A program made the translations under genes and the position numbers. The notes under the pieces were generated by a model. The model was not told where the DNA came from. It did no database searches and saw nothing but the letters and a program-made list of their open reading frames with translations. A stretch of 50,921 nucleotides of DNA from Ruminococcus sp. (lineage in GTDB: Bacteria; Bacillota; Clostridia; Oscillospirales; Ruminococcaceae), in the NCBI GenBank assembly GCA_017624895.1, contig JAGAMB010000009.1, positions 1-50,921 of the forward strand, in the 5' to 3' direction. Positions within the stretch are counted from its first letter, which is position 1. Each line of letters starts with the position of its first letter. Positions 25,783 through 33,411 of this stretch are shown in pieces.

Positions 25783-25860
25783 GTTTAAATAAAATAATGT
25801 TGAAAACTCTGTGGAATATGTGGAAAAGCTATAAACTTAATTTTACACTTTAAAATGCTA

Positions 25861-25889
25861 TTGACATATCAGCCTCTTGAATATATAAT
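25861..25889 (+). promoter_or_regulatory. Promoter of folT-folC
   Basis: TTGACA (25861-25866), a 17-base spacer and TATAAT (25884-25889): full consensus. Transcription would begin near 25897, about 27 bases before the THF aptamer. Confidence 0.92.
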
Positions 25890-25923
25890 AAATATGGTGG
25901 ATTTATCCGCACAATAAGATTTT

Positions 25924-26039
25924 GAAGAGTAAAAATGTGTTCGTGATGCCTATAATATGGGTATCGAGTGCCTGTGGGACGGGGAGTTGTCCATAGGACG
26001 AAAGACATTGTCTGCGGTTCACATTTTGCATCCCGCTTC
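25924..26039 (+). ncRNA. Tetrahydrofolate (THF) riboswitch aptamer
   Basis: The leader of folT ends with GCGGTTCACATTTTGCATCC then CGCTTC, closely matching the conserved 3' part of the THF class (GCGGUGAAUCAUUGCAUCC). The 5' part GAAGAGTAAAAATGTG supplies the partners: GAAG pairs with CTTC (P1) and AAAATGTG with CACATTTT (P2). The inner arm GTTGTCC...GGACGAAAGAC matches the class's P3 side. It precedes a folate transporter, the classic target. Folate binding is expected to lower expression. Confidence 0.9.
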
Positions 26040-26060
26040 ATAAGACATACAAGAGAACAG

Positions 26061-26096
26061 CCTCTTTTTTCGTGTCCTATGATGTGGAAAAGGAGG
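26061..26096 (+). promoter_or_regulatory. Candidate expression platform of the THF riboswitch
   Basis: CCTCTTTTTT (26061-26070) is complementary to the folT ribosome site AAAAGGAGG (26088-26096) with one bulged G, and also to AAGAG just upstream (26051-26055). The two pairings exclude each other, which suggests control of translation start. No strong terminator is seen. Confidence 0.5.
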
Positions 26097-26103
26097 TTTT
26101 TTT

Positions 26104-26670
26104 ATGTATACTACCAAACAACAAAACACGCTTTCCGGAAACATAAAGCTTTTCGGCAACACAAGAGTTATGATAATTTCAGCTCTTTTCGTAGCTCTCA
26201 GCATCGTCCTCGGAAAATTCCTCGCCTTTAATATAGGCGACAGCATCCGAATAAGCCTTGAAAATCTTCCCATTCTTATGGCAGGTATTTTCTTCGGGCC
26301 TTTTGTTGGCGGTGCAGTTGCAATAGTTGCTGACATTGTAGGCTGCATTTTAAAGGGCTATGCTTTAAACCCTGTCATTACCCTCGGTGCGGCAAGTATC
26401 GGTATTCTTTCCGGCGTTATTTCTATGTATCTCAGAAATAAGAATATAACGCTCAATACTGCCGTTTCCATTGCAGTTTCTCACATTATCGGCTCATTGA
26501 TAATCAAGTCTATAGGTCAGCGCATATATTTCCACACTCCCTATGAAGTCCTTGCGTGGCGTATTCCCACATATATCGCAATAGGACTGATTGAATTTGT
26601 TATAATCACACTTTTGCTGAATAACAAGGCATTTACAGCTCAGCTCAATAAGATATGCAGCAAAAGGTGA
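26104..26670 (+). CDS. folT: Folate ECF transporter, S component
   Basis: The 188-residue membrane protein has about six hydrophobic segments and the FolT-family phrases ALFVALSIVLGKFL, ISLENLPILMAGIFFGP and GAVAIVADIVGCIL. It binds folate and works with a shared EcfA/A'/T energising module encoded elsewhere. AGGAGG at 26091-26096 is 7 bases from the ATG. It lies under a THF riboswitch and is followed after 4 bases by folC, so imported folate is polyglutamylated by the next gene's product. Confidence 0.95.
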   Translation: MYTTKQQNTLSGNIKLFGNTRVMIISALFVALSIVLGKFLAFNIGDSIRISLENLPILMAGIFFGPFVGGAVAIVADIVGCILKGYALNPVITLGAASIGILSGVISMYLRNKNITLNTAVSIAVSHIIGSLIIKSIGQRIYFHTPYEVLAWRIPTYIAIGLIEFVIITLLLNNKAFTAQLNKICSKR

Positions 26671-26674
26671 GATT

Positions 26675-27952
26675 ATGAACGGCTTTGAATATATAAAAAT
26701 CGCCGCAGAACGCGGCAGTAAGCTTGGTTTAGACCGTATTACAGAGCTTTGCGAAAAACTTGGAAATCCCCAGAATAAAACCCGCATAATCCATATTGCA
26801 GGCACAAACGGCAAAGGCTCTTTTGGGGCAATGCTCTCCGCTGTTTTATCGGAATCAGGCTATAAAGTCGGCGGATTTTCCTCCCCTGCCCTTACAGATT
26901 TAACCGACAGCTTTCGCATAAACGGCGAAAGTATATCATCTGACGATTTCAATGAGGTTATGGCGGATATTATCCCACTTTGCGAGGATATGGCGGATAA
27001 GCCGACAGAATTTGAAGTCCTGACAGCCGCCGCTTATGAACTTTTCCACCAAAAAAACTGCGATATAGCGTTGATTGAGTGCGGAATGGGCGGAGATACC
27101 GATTCAACAAATGTGGTGGAACAGCCAATACTCTCGGTTATTACAAATATTGCTCTTGACCATACGGCTTTTCTGGGCGGTACAATTGAGGAAATCGCAC
27201 TCCACAAAGCAGGTATTATCAAGCCGTCAAGACCTGTTCTCTATGGTGGAAACGATGACAGGGCACTTGAAATAATCCGCAATGTATCGCAGAAAAACGG
27301 CTCACAGCTTACCCTTGCGGATAAAAACCGTGTAACCGTTCTTGAAAGTGATATAAAAGGTGTGATTTACAGCGATAAGGCTTTTGGCAGGCTGAAATCG
27401 CCCCTTATCGGCTCATACCAGAAATATAATCTTGCAAATGTGCTGACAGCTGTTGAAATTTTGCGCAGCGAGGGTATGAATATCCCCGAAAATGCCGTAA
27501 AATCGGGAATAGAAAAGGCTGTATGGCAGGGACGTTTTGAGGTTGTAAGCCGAAATCCCCTTATAATTTACGACGGCGCTCATAATCCCGACGGAATTAT
27601 TCAGGCTGCTGAAAGTATCAGCACATATATCAGCGGAAAAATTGCCCTGCTTATCGGAGTTATGGCTGATAAGGAATATGGACTTTATCCCGAAATACTG
27701 GGAAAATTCATTGATAAGGCATTTGCTGTAATTCCCGACAATCCGCGCTCTCTTGACAGCGATATCCTTGCTGCCGCCTTTGAGGAAAAGGGAATTGATG
27801 CCCTTTCCTGCGGTTCGGTAGAAAACGGATTTGCACAGGCGCTTGAATACGCAAAAAAACGCAATGTACCGTTAATTGCGCTGGGTTCGCTTTATATGTA
27901 TGGTGAGTTCCGTCAGGAAATTAAGAATTATGAATTAAGAATTATGAATTAA
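26675..27952 (+). CDS. folC: Folylpolyglutamate synthase / dihydrofolate synthase
   Basis: The 425-residue ligase adds glutamate to folates (and to dihydropteroate), which keeps them in the cell. The ATP loop HIAGTNGKGSFGAML (residues 40-54), the omega-loop FSSPALTDLTDSFRING, ITNIALDHTAFLGGT and the C-terminal IYDGAHNPDG are all present. The normal family ending (LGSLYMYGEFRQEI) is followed by an extra KNYELRIMN encoded by the intergenic repeat word AATTATGAATTA, so the original stop was probably lost or replaced. The gene is coupled to folT and shares its riboswitch. Confidence 0.96.
   Translation: MNGFEYIKIAAERGSKLGLDRITELCEKLGNPQNKTRIIHIAGTNGKGSFGAMLSAVLSESGYKVGGFSSPALTDLTDSFRINGESISSDDFNEVMADIIPLCEDMADKPTEFEVLTAAAYELFHQKNCDIALIECGMGGDTDSTNVVEQPILSVITNIALDHTAFLGGTIEEIALHKAGIIKPSRPVLYGGNDDRALEIIRNVSQKNGSQLTLADKNRVTVLESDIKGVIYSDKAFGRLKSPLIGSYQKYNLANVLTAVEILRSEGMNIPENAVKSGIEKAVWQGRFEVVSRNPLIIYDGAHNPDGIIQAAESISTYISGKIALLIGVMADKEYGLYPEILGKFIDKAFAVIPDNPRSLDSDILAAAFEEKGIDALSCGSVENGFAQALEYAKKRNVPLIALGSLYMYGEFRQEIKNYELRIMN
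27925..27952 (+). repeat. Repeat words forming the folC C-terminus
   Basis: AAGAATTATGAATT occurs twice in tandem here and supplies the last nine codons and stop of folC. The same words occur in the intergenic repeats at 19160-19200 and 10363-10375. Confidence 0.6.
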
Positions 27953-27955
27953 AAA

Positions 27956-27992
27956 ATTTTTTGGGCGGTGAAATAAACCGCCCTTAATTTTT
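27956..27992. terminator. Bidirectional terminator between folC and the DUF3795 gene
   Basis: GGGCGGT (27963-27969) pairs with ACCGCCC (27977-27983); T-runs flank it on the plus side (TTAATTTTT) and A-runs on the other (AAAAAATTTTTT). Confidence 0.88.
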
Positions 27993-28364
27993 CGTCATAT
28001 TCTCAAATTTGTTGAAAAAAGCCTCTGAAATTTGTTTGTATTCATCATCTGTGCAGACTTTTCTGCAAATTTCCTCGTATTCCTCGGAACGGCGAAGCAT
28101 ATCTTCTATTATTCCGCAGGGAAACTCACCACATTGACTGCACTTTTCAACATTGTGTGATTTTGTGCAGTCTACAAGACCATATGTACATTTTTTTTCT
28201 GCGGAACAGCCATTACAGCGTATTTCCTCAACAGAAACCACGGTATTTCTCCAACCAATCCTGTACCACAATTCTGCCACAGCTTTCAGTTCAACCTCAG
28301 TCTGTGCAAGGTATCGGGGACATTTACTGCAATCATCTCCGCATAAAGTTATCATATTTTTCAT
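27984..28364 (-). CDS. DUF3795 family cysteine-rich protein
   Basis: The 126-residue protein contains eleven or more cysteines in the DUF3795 pattern: CGDDCSKCPRYL at the N-terminus, CNGCSAEKKC, then CSQCGEFPC. These look like metal or Fe-S ligands. It has no signal peptide or membrane segment. The family is widespread in anaerobes and archaea without known function. No clear ribosome site beyond AGTGAAT is seen. It is followed by the shared terminator with folC. Confidence 0.85.
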   Translation of the reverse strand: MKNMITLCGDDCSKCPRYLAQTEVELKAVAELWYRIGWRNTVVSVEEIRCNGCSAEKKCTYGLVDCTKSHNVEKCSQCGEFPCGIIEDMLRRSEEYEEICRKVCTDDEYKQISEAFFNKFENMTKN

Positions 28365-28400
28365 AGATTCACTCCAGCCGCCTATATAAAATCAAAATTC

Positions 28401-28934
28401 TTAATTTGAAAACATTTCTTCATAGTCCTCGCGGATAAACCGATGATACATAGCGTGACAGCCGCCGCTTATACATGGCTCTGCGGCAAGGCAGTAGAAA
28501 TATTCATCGGGAGCTTTATCGGGAAAATACACCAGCAAGTCAAACTCCTCGCCTGCACTTTCTTCAATTACAACATTGTCTGAATATTTGCCGAAAACAG
28601 CGGTTACTTCCTCCAAAGAGGCGTGACTGCTGACTTTTTTTATAAGCTCTGCAAGAAAGTCATATCCTGAAAGGCTGTTGACATATGACGTACCCTCGGC
28701 AGGAATGGTTATGCATATTCCGTCTTTTATCGGGTGGAATGTCAGATTTCCAAGTCTTGGCAAAGCATATTCGGAAAATTCCGATAGCAGGTTATCTGTA
28801 ATATCCTCCCCTATGAGATTTTTCAGGGATGCTGTCATATAGTTAAGGCTCATAGGGCGGTTATCATAGCCTAATTTCAGCTGTGCTTCTTTGATATTGT
28901 CAATGAGATTTTTTTCAAGACGTTCAAAATTCAT
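28401..28934 (-). CDS. DUF3877 family protein
   Basis: The 177-residue soluble protein starts MNFERLEKNLIDNIKEAQLK, a form I associate with the clostridial DUF3877 family, and has a C-terminal Cys-containing segment AAEPCISGGCHAMYHRFI. There is no membrane segment or known catalytic motif. AGGAGG is 7 bases upstream, and a promoter (TTGTAA-N17-TATAAT) lies 30 bases before it, so it is probably transcribed alone or with DUF3795. Function unknown. Confidence 0.75.
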   Translation of the reverse strand: MNFERLEKNLIDNIKEAQLKLGYDNRPMSLNYMTASLKNLIGEDITDNLLSEFSEYALPRLGNLTFHPIKDGICITIPAEGTSYVNSLSGYDFLAELIKKVSSHASLEEVTAVFGKYSDNVVIEESAGEEFDLLVYFPDKAPDEYFYCLAAEPCISGGCHAMYHRFIREDYEEMFSN

Positions 28935-28963
28935 AAATTTCCTCCTCAGAATTATTATATAAT

Positions 28964-28992
28964 ATTATAGCATTAAAAGAAATAAATTACAA
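28964..28992 (-). promoter_or_regulatory. Promoter of the DUF3877 gene
   Basis: On the minus strand TTGTAA (28992-28987), 17-base spacer, TATAAT (28969-28964) preceded by TGC. Confidence 0.75.
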
Positions 28993-29013
28993 GATGAAAA
29001 TTCTGAAATTATG

Positions 29014-29042
29014 TTTACAAATGTCGATTTTTGTGGTATAAT
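29014..29042 (+). promoter_or_regulatory. Promoter of the GH25 lysozyme gene
   Basis: TTTACA (29014-29019), 17-base spacer, TATAAT (29037-29042) preceded by TGG. It gives a short leader of about 20 bases to GGAGGA. Confidence 0.85.
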
Positions 29043-29070
29043 GGATTTATCAATAACGGAGGACATTTTA

Positions 29071-30024
29071 ATGAAACTGAATAAAGCCAATCTTTTTAAA
29101 GCAATCGCTATTTTTGAGGGATTTATAATAGTCGGTCTTGCTGTTACCGCAGGAATATTTGCCTCAAAATATAATGCAACCGTTCCTGCAAATGCAGATT
29201 CAAATATCCGTATCAGACCATATATCGACAAGGAACAGACTTTCTATCAGCTTAACGGCGAGAAGATCCTCGTCCATAACGACACAATGGGCGAAACCTT
29301 TATCCCTGTTTTCTCAGATATTCCTAAAAGTCCCATCGAGCCATCTGAAATTGTAAAGAACGGCAGCGGATTTATGAAATATACGGGAAATGATGGTCTT
29401 GAATCCAAGATTGGCATTGATATATCTGAGTATCAGGGCGAAATTGACTGGGAACAGGTCAAGGCGGCAGGCGTGGAATTTGCCATAATACGTGCAGGCT
29501 ACCGCACATACGGCGGCGGAGTTATTACTCTGGACAACAGCCTTATTACAAATATTGACGGCGCTGCAGCCGCAGGGATTGATGTGGGCGTCTACTTCTT
29601 TTCACAGGCAACAAATGCAGACGAGGCTATTGAGGAGGCTGACGCTGTTCTCAACGCTGTTGCAGGCAGAGATATTACATATCCCATTGTTTTCGACTGG
29701 GAGATTATTTACGACGATTCCGCACGTACTGACAAGGTAACAGTTGAGGAGCTTGCCGATTGCTGTGTAGCTTTCTGTGAGCGTGTGAAATCCGCAGGAT
29801 ATACCCCTATGGTGTATCAGAATGCTTCAACAGCTACCTATAAGCTTGACTTGCCGCGAATTAAGGATTACGATTTCTGGCTTGCGGAGTATACGGACTT
29901 CCCAACATTTTATTATGAGTACGATATGTGGCAGTACACCTCCACAGGAGAAGTTCCCGGAATTGAGGGAAATGTGGATCTGAATATCTGCTTCAAGGAC
30001 TTCGGGGCAGAGAATAATTCGTAA
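29071..30024 (+). CDS. GH25 family lysozyme with N-terminal membrane anchor
   Basis: The 317-residue protein has one N-terminal membrane segment or uncleaved signal (AIFEGFIIVGLAVTAGIFA, about 12-30), a spacer of about 80 residues and a GH25 catalytic domain: GIDISEYQGEIDW (about 114-126), FAIIRAGYRTYGGG, VGVYFFSQA, and YPIVFDWE near 205-211 with the catalytic Asp and Glu. GH25 enzymes cut the MurNAc-GlcNAc bond of peptidoglycan. I chose ATG 29071 because GGAGGA lies 7 bases upstream; an upstream ATG at 29011 overlaps the promoter. Confidence 0.93.
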   Translation: MKLNKANLFKAIAIFEGFIIVGLAVTAGIFASKYNATVPANADSNIRIRPYIDKEQTFYQLNGEKILVHNDTMGETFIPVFSDIPKSPIEPSEIVKNGSGFMKYTGNDGLESKIGIDISEYQGEIDWEQVKAAGVEFAIIRAGYRTYGGGVITLDNSLITNIDGAAAAGIDVGVYFFSQATNADEAIEEADAVLNAVAGRDITYPIVFDWEIIYDDSARTDKVTVEELADCCVAFCERVKSAGYTPMVYQNASTATYKLDLPRIKDYDFWLAEYTDFPTFYYEYDMWQYTSTGEVPGIEGNVDLNICFKDFGAENNS

Positions 30025-30048
30025 TTATCAGATACAAACCAATATTTA

Positions 30049-30078
30049 AAAATCCGCAGATTTTCGTCTGCGGATTTT
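30049..30078 (+). terminator. Terminator of the GH25 gene
   Basis: AATCCGCAGA and TCTGCGGATT form a stem with the loop TTTTCG, followed by a T-run. The core is nearly identical to the terminator at 31587-31618. Confidence 0.92.
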
Positions 30079-30099
30079 TATTTATTAATCGCAAAGCTA

Positions 30100-31500
30100 T
30101 CATTCCCAATAATCAACCTTATGTGGCAGGTCGATATTCTTTGCGTGGAATACAGGCTCAACGCCCTCTTTGCGTTGCTTTTCGTAATCTGCCAATGCAC
30201 GGAGAGCATACTTTCCAAGAATAAGTATAACAGGGATATTTATAAGCGTCATTCCGCCCATTGTTACATCAGCAATATTCCAGAGGAAATCCGCGCTGAG
30301 TCCTGAGCCGAGAAGTATCACAAGGGAGGCTATAACGTGATAAACGTGCATAAATGTCTTTGAAGGCTCTTTTTTCATAATGAATATAAGGCACTTGTCA
30401 ACGTAGAAAAGATTACCCAGAAGCGTTGTAAATGCAAAGAGCATCATTGCAACTGTTATAAATACAGGGCCGAAATCTCCGAGGTTTTCACGGAGGGAAA
30501 GCTGTACATATGCCGCACCTGAAATTTCCTCCGACGGCTCAACTCCCGAACACATACACATAAATGCCGTAGCACTACACACAAGAATTGTATCAATGAA
30601 TACAGAAAGCACCTGTACAAGTCCCTGCTTTGCCGGATGAGATACCTCCGCAGAAGCAGAAGCATTAGGCGCAGAACCCACACCTGCTTCGTTGCTGAAT
30701 AAACCTCTCTTGATACCATACATTACACAAGAACCGCTGAAGCCGCCGAATATAGCCTCAAAATCAAATGCTCCCCTGAAAATCTCTGCAAATACAGAGG
30801 GCAGCGAAGTTATATTCAGAATAATGATCAACAGCGACATAATAATGTATGCAACGCCCATAAACGGCACAAGGAATGAAGTTGTCTTAATTATACGCGA
30901 GCCGCCTCCGATAAGGCAATAGCAAACAACAGCGGCAATAATCAAGCCGATTATCCATGGTGAACTTTTCTCATTGTAAAAGCTGTATGTGGAGAATGTG
31001 GACTGCAAATTATATGATGCAAGCATATTGAAGCCGAAGCCATATGTAATAATCAGCAGAATTGAAAAAACTATAGCAAGGGGACGACATTTCAATGCTG
31101 TTTCAATGTAATAGGCAGGTCCGCCATAGCTTCCGTCTGTGCCTTTTTTCTTGTAAATCTGTGCAAGGGTACTTTCTACAAATGCCGACGCGCTGCCAAT
31201 AATTGCAATTACCCACATCCAGAACACAGAGCCGAAGCCGCCCAAACAAAGAGCAGTTGATACTCCGACGATATTTCCTGTTCCAACGCGTGAAGCTGTT
31301 GATACCATAAGAGCCTGAAATGACGATACACCGCCGTTTTCAGTTGGTTTTTCCATTACGGCGCGCAGCTGCTCTCTGAACAGGCGGAACGGAGCAAATT
31401 TCGTCCGTATAGTGAAGTAAATTCCGCATACAACAAGCAGAATAATGAGAATGTAGCTGTAAAGGGCATTATTTACAGCTGATACGATTTCGTTAAGCAT
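30100..31500 (-). CDS. Alanine/glycine:cation symporter (AGCS family)
   Basis: The 466-residue transporter has about eleven membrane segments. Family signatures are VSTASRVGTGNIVGVSTAL (about 67-85), GGPAYYIETAL, and GLFSNEAGVGSAPNASASA with the substrate- and sodium-site residues. It imports alanine or glycine with sodium (or proton). The ribosome site AGGAG is 8 bases upstream. It is a single-gene unit with its own promoter at 31556-31584. Specificity within the family cannot be read from sequence. Confidence 0.95.
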   Translation of the reverse strand: MLNEIVSAVNNALYSYILIILLVVCGIYFTIRTKFAPFRLFREQLRAVMEKPTENGGVSSFQALMVSTASRVGTGNIVGVSTALCLGGFGSVFWMWVIAIIGSASAFVESTLAQIYKKKGTDGSYGGPAYYIETALKCRPLAIVFSILLIITYGFGFNMLASYNLQSTFSTYSFYNEKSSPWIIGLIIAAVVCYCLIGGGSRIIKTTSFLVPFMGVAYIIMSLLIIILNITSLPSVFAEIFRGAFDFEAIFGGFSGSCVMYGIKRGLFSNEAGVGSAPNASASAEVSHPAKQGLVQVLSVFIDTILVCSATAFMCMCSGVEPSEEISGAAYVQLSLRENLGDFGPVFITVAMMLFAFTTLLGNLFYVDKCLIFIMKKEPSKTFMHVYHVIASLVILLGSGLSADFLWNIADVTMGGMTLINIPVILILGKYALRALADYEKQRKEGVEPVFHAKNIDLPHKVDYWE

Positions 31501-31555
31501 AATAAATCTCCTATAATATAGTGCAAGTTCACAAAATAAGCGAACAATTACATTA

Positions 31556-31584
31556 ATTATATCACATTTTTTTCAATCCGTCAA
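31556..31584 (-). promoter_or_regulatory. Promoter of the AGCS transporter gene
   Basis: On the minus strand TTGACG (31584-31579), 17-base spacer, TATAAT (31561-31556). It begins only a few bases after the T-run of the preceding terminator. Confidence 0.85.
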
Positions 31585-31586
31585 CA

Positions 31587-31618
31587 AAAAAACCGCAGAT
31601 TTTCGTCTGCGGTTTTCA
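31587..31618 (-). terminator. Terminator of the CorC-like gene
   Basis: AAAACCGCAGA and TCTGCGGTTTT pair around CGAAAA (minus strand), followed by seven T. It is nearly the same hairpin as at 30049-30078. Confidence 0.92.
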
Positions 31619-31635
31619 GTCTGTATAAAAAGTAT

Positions 31636-31700
31636 GATGCAGGGGCGGATATTATCCGCCCACAGGCAGCCACTACGAGATAATTACGCATTAATTTTCG
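31636..31700. repeat. Dispersed REP-like palindrome and the end of the CorC-like gene
   Basis: GGGGCGGATATTATCCGCCC is a palindrome of GGGCGGATA and TATCCGCCC around one T. The adjoining words GATAATTACGCATTAATTTT recur at 19165-19185. They supply the last codons (about RVTKINA) of the CorC-like gene. Confidence 0.7.
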
Positions 31701-32985
31701 TTACACGGCAGATTTCAACACGGTGGTGATAAATTTTCAGCACCTCAATGTGAAGCCCGTCACATTCAAGCTCTGCTGTAAGTCCATCCTTTGGAATTTC
31801 GCCCAGACCTGCTATAACATAGCCGCCGAAAGTATCATAATCGTCAGATGGCAGGTTGATATCCAGCTCCTCGTTGACCTCCTCCAGATCGGTAATACCC
31901 GGAACTATCCAGCGATTTTCTCCGATCGGCTTCAATACGGATTCGGGAGTGTTCATTTCATCGTCGTCAAATTCGCCCACAAGCTCCTCTACAAGATCGG
32001 TTACGGTGATTATACCTGTCATTCCGCCGTATTCATCAACTACAACGGCAAAATGATGAGCGCCGCGCTTTTTCATCTGAGCAAAAAGAACATCTGCTTT
32101 CATTGTTTCGTGAACGAAATATGGCTCACGGACAGCGTTTTTCATTATATTCTCACGGCTCTTGTCCTCAAGGCGGAAATAATCCTTTGCGTTGAGTATA
32201 CCGATAATATTATCAACACTTTCTCCGCATATGGGGAAAAGAGAGTGACGGGTGCGGTGAATTGTATTCTCCCATGTTTCAACAGAGTCCTCAGCCCAAA
32301 GCATTACAACATCGGTGCGGTGAGTGCAGACCTGCTCTGCTGTCAGGTCGTCAAATTCAAAGATATTCTTGATGATCCTGTTGTCGTCCTCGTCTATAGT
32401 ACCCTTTTCAGCACCTGCGTCGGACATCATAAGGATTTCCTCCTCTGTAACAGCTTCCTCCTCGTCCTCAGGGTTAATACCCATAAGTCTTAAAACGCCG
32501 TTTGTGGAGATGTTAAGCAGCCACACAAGAGGAGAGAATATTTTCTGAATAGTGCTTATACCGCCTGCCATTGACAGAGCAAGCTTTTCGGGATTTTTCA
32601 TAGCTGCACGCTTTGGCACAAGCTCACCGAAAACAAGTGTGACAAAAGAAAGAATAAACGTTACAAGAATAACTGCCACAGGTTTTAATATTTCCGCATA
32701 TTCATCCAATCCGGCATTATTTGCAAGCTGAACTAATTTATCCGCGAAATTATCTGCGGCAAAAGCTGCTCCGATAAAGCCGGAAAGAGTAATCGCAACC
32801 TGAATTGTGGCTAAAAATCGCGCAGGCTCGTCTGTAAGCTTTTGCAGCTTACGTGCTTTTCCATTGCCCTCATCCGCCATTTTGTCGATTTTGGTGGGAT
32901 TTGCCTGAATAACCGCTATTTCCGCACAGGCAAAAACAGCATTTAATGCAATAAGTAAAATTTGCAGAATTATCTGCCCTAACAT
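31684..32985 (-). CDS. Hemolysin/CorC family protein with DUF21, CBS pair and CorC domain
   Basis: The 433-residue protein has the CNNM/DUF21 membrane domain (residues 1-190, with FACAEIAVIQANPTKID and FGELVPKRAAMKNPEKLAL), two CBS domains (about 205-335, with VCTHRTDVV and FAVVVDEYGGMTGIITVTDL) and the C-terminal CorC_HlyC domain (IPGITDLEEVNEELDINLP). The family is involved in magnesium or other cation export and homeostasis; a hemolysin role is historical naming. GAGGTA lies 8 bases before the ATG. A long structured leader (32986-33153) precedes it, which suggests post-transcriptional control, as cation transport genes often have. Confidence 0.93.
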   Translation of the reverse strand: MLGQIILQILLIALNAVFACAEIAVIQANPTKIDKMADEGNGKARKLQKLTDEPARFLATIQVAITLSGFIGAAFAADNFADKLVQLANNAGLDEYAEILKPVAVILVTFILSFVTLVFGELVPKRAAMKNPEKLALSMAGGISTIQKIFSPLVWLLNISTNGVLRLMGINPEDEEEAVTEEEILMMSDAGAEKGTIDEDDNRIIKNIFEFDDLTAEQVCTHRTDVVMLWAEDSVETWENTIHRTRHSLFPICGESVDNIIGILNAKDYFRLEDKSRENIMKNAVREPYFVHETMKADVLFAQMKKRGAHHFAVVVDEYGGMTGIITVTDLVEELVGEFDDDEMNTPESVLKPIGENRWIVPGITDLEEVNEELDINLPSDDYDTFGGYVIAGLGEIPKDGLTAELECDGLHIEVLKIYHHRVEICRVTKINA

Positions 32986-33153
32986 AAATAATACCTCACT
33001 TTAAAATTTCTGATACACGCACGAAAAGGCATAACCTGCACTAACATAAAAAATAGTACAAACTATGCCCTGAAAAGCGATATTCAATTTTTTTAATATA
33101 ACACCCGTCTGGACAACTGTCCATTTAAAATCTCACCCTTTTCAAATATGATT
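32986..33153 (-). promoter_or_regulatory. Long structured 5' leader of the CorC-like gene
   Basis: About 168 bases lie between the predicted start and the ATG. The RNA can form the hairpin TGGACA/TGTCCA (33123-33110) and a longer arm in which GGCATA (33069-33064) pairs with TATGCC (33033-33028) with an inner GTACTA/TTAGTGC stem. It does not match a riboswitch class that I recognise (not M-box, yybP-ykoY, NiCo or fluoride by eye). Confidence 0.5.
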
Positions 33154-33159
33154 TATTAT

Positions 33160-33188
33160 ATTATATCTTATTAGCTGGCTTTTGTCAA
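33160..33188 (-). promoter_or_regulatory. Promoter of the CorC-like gene
   Basis: On the minus strand TTGACA (33188-33183), 17-base spacer, TATAAT (33165-33160): full consensus. Confidence 0.9.
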
Positions 33189-33202
33189 TACCATTTTTAA
33201 AA

Positions 33203-33350
33203 AGGCTTCCGAATTATTATCGGAAGTCCCCAATTGTCGAAAAAACTGAATTTCGTACCGAAATTGCAGGCGGATAATATCCACCCCTACACAGAACGAT
33301 GATATATAGCCAATTCGTAGGGACACGGTGCGCTGTGTCCATTATACCAA
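33203..33350. repeat. Cluster of palindromes and REP-like repeat
   Basis: The stretch carries CTTCCGA/TCGGAAG (about 33207-33227), GGCGGATAATATCCACCCC (a variant of the dispersed palindrome) and GGGACACGGTGCGCTGTGTCC (hairpin). No coding potential is seen. Confidence 0.6.
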
Positions 33351-33370
33351 ACACCTTTTTCTACAAACTG

Positions 33371-33401
33371 AGGGGACGCTCCGCAATAGAGAGCGTCCCC
33401 T
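33371..33401 (-). terminator. Terminator-like hairpin after the O-antigen-ligase-like gene
   Basis: AGGGGACGCTC and GAGCGTCCCCT form a perfect 11-bp stem with a 9-base loop just after the stop at 33412. The T-run on the minus strand is poor (CAGTTTGTAG), so it may act as an RNA end stabiliser. Confidence 0.65.
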
Positions 33402-33411
33402 AAACTAAGCT

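Noticed and set aside
25800..25830. DnaA-box-like words (TGTGGAA, GTGGAAAA) in the AT-rich gap, suggesting an origin
   Set aside because: Only loose matches, no cluster of TTATCCACA boxes, and no dnaA, dnaN or replication gene nearby.
31684..32985. Reading the CorC-like protein as a true hemolysin toxin
   Set aside because: DUF21, CBS and CorC domains are those of cation-homeostasis proteins; the hemolysin name comes from weak early evidence.
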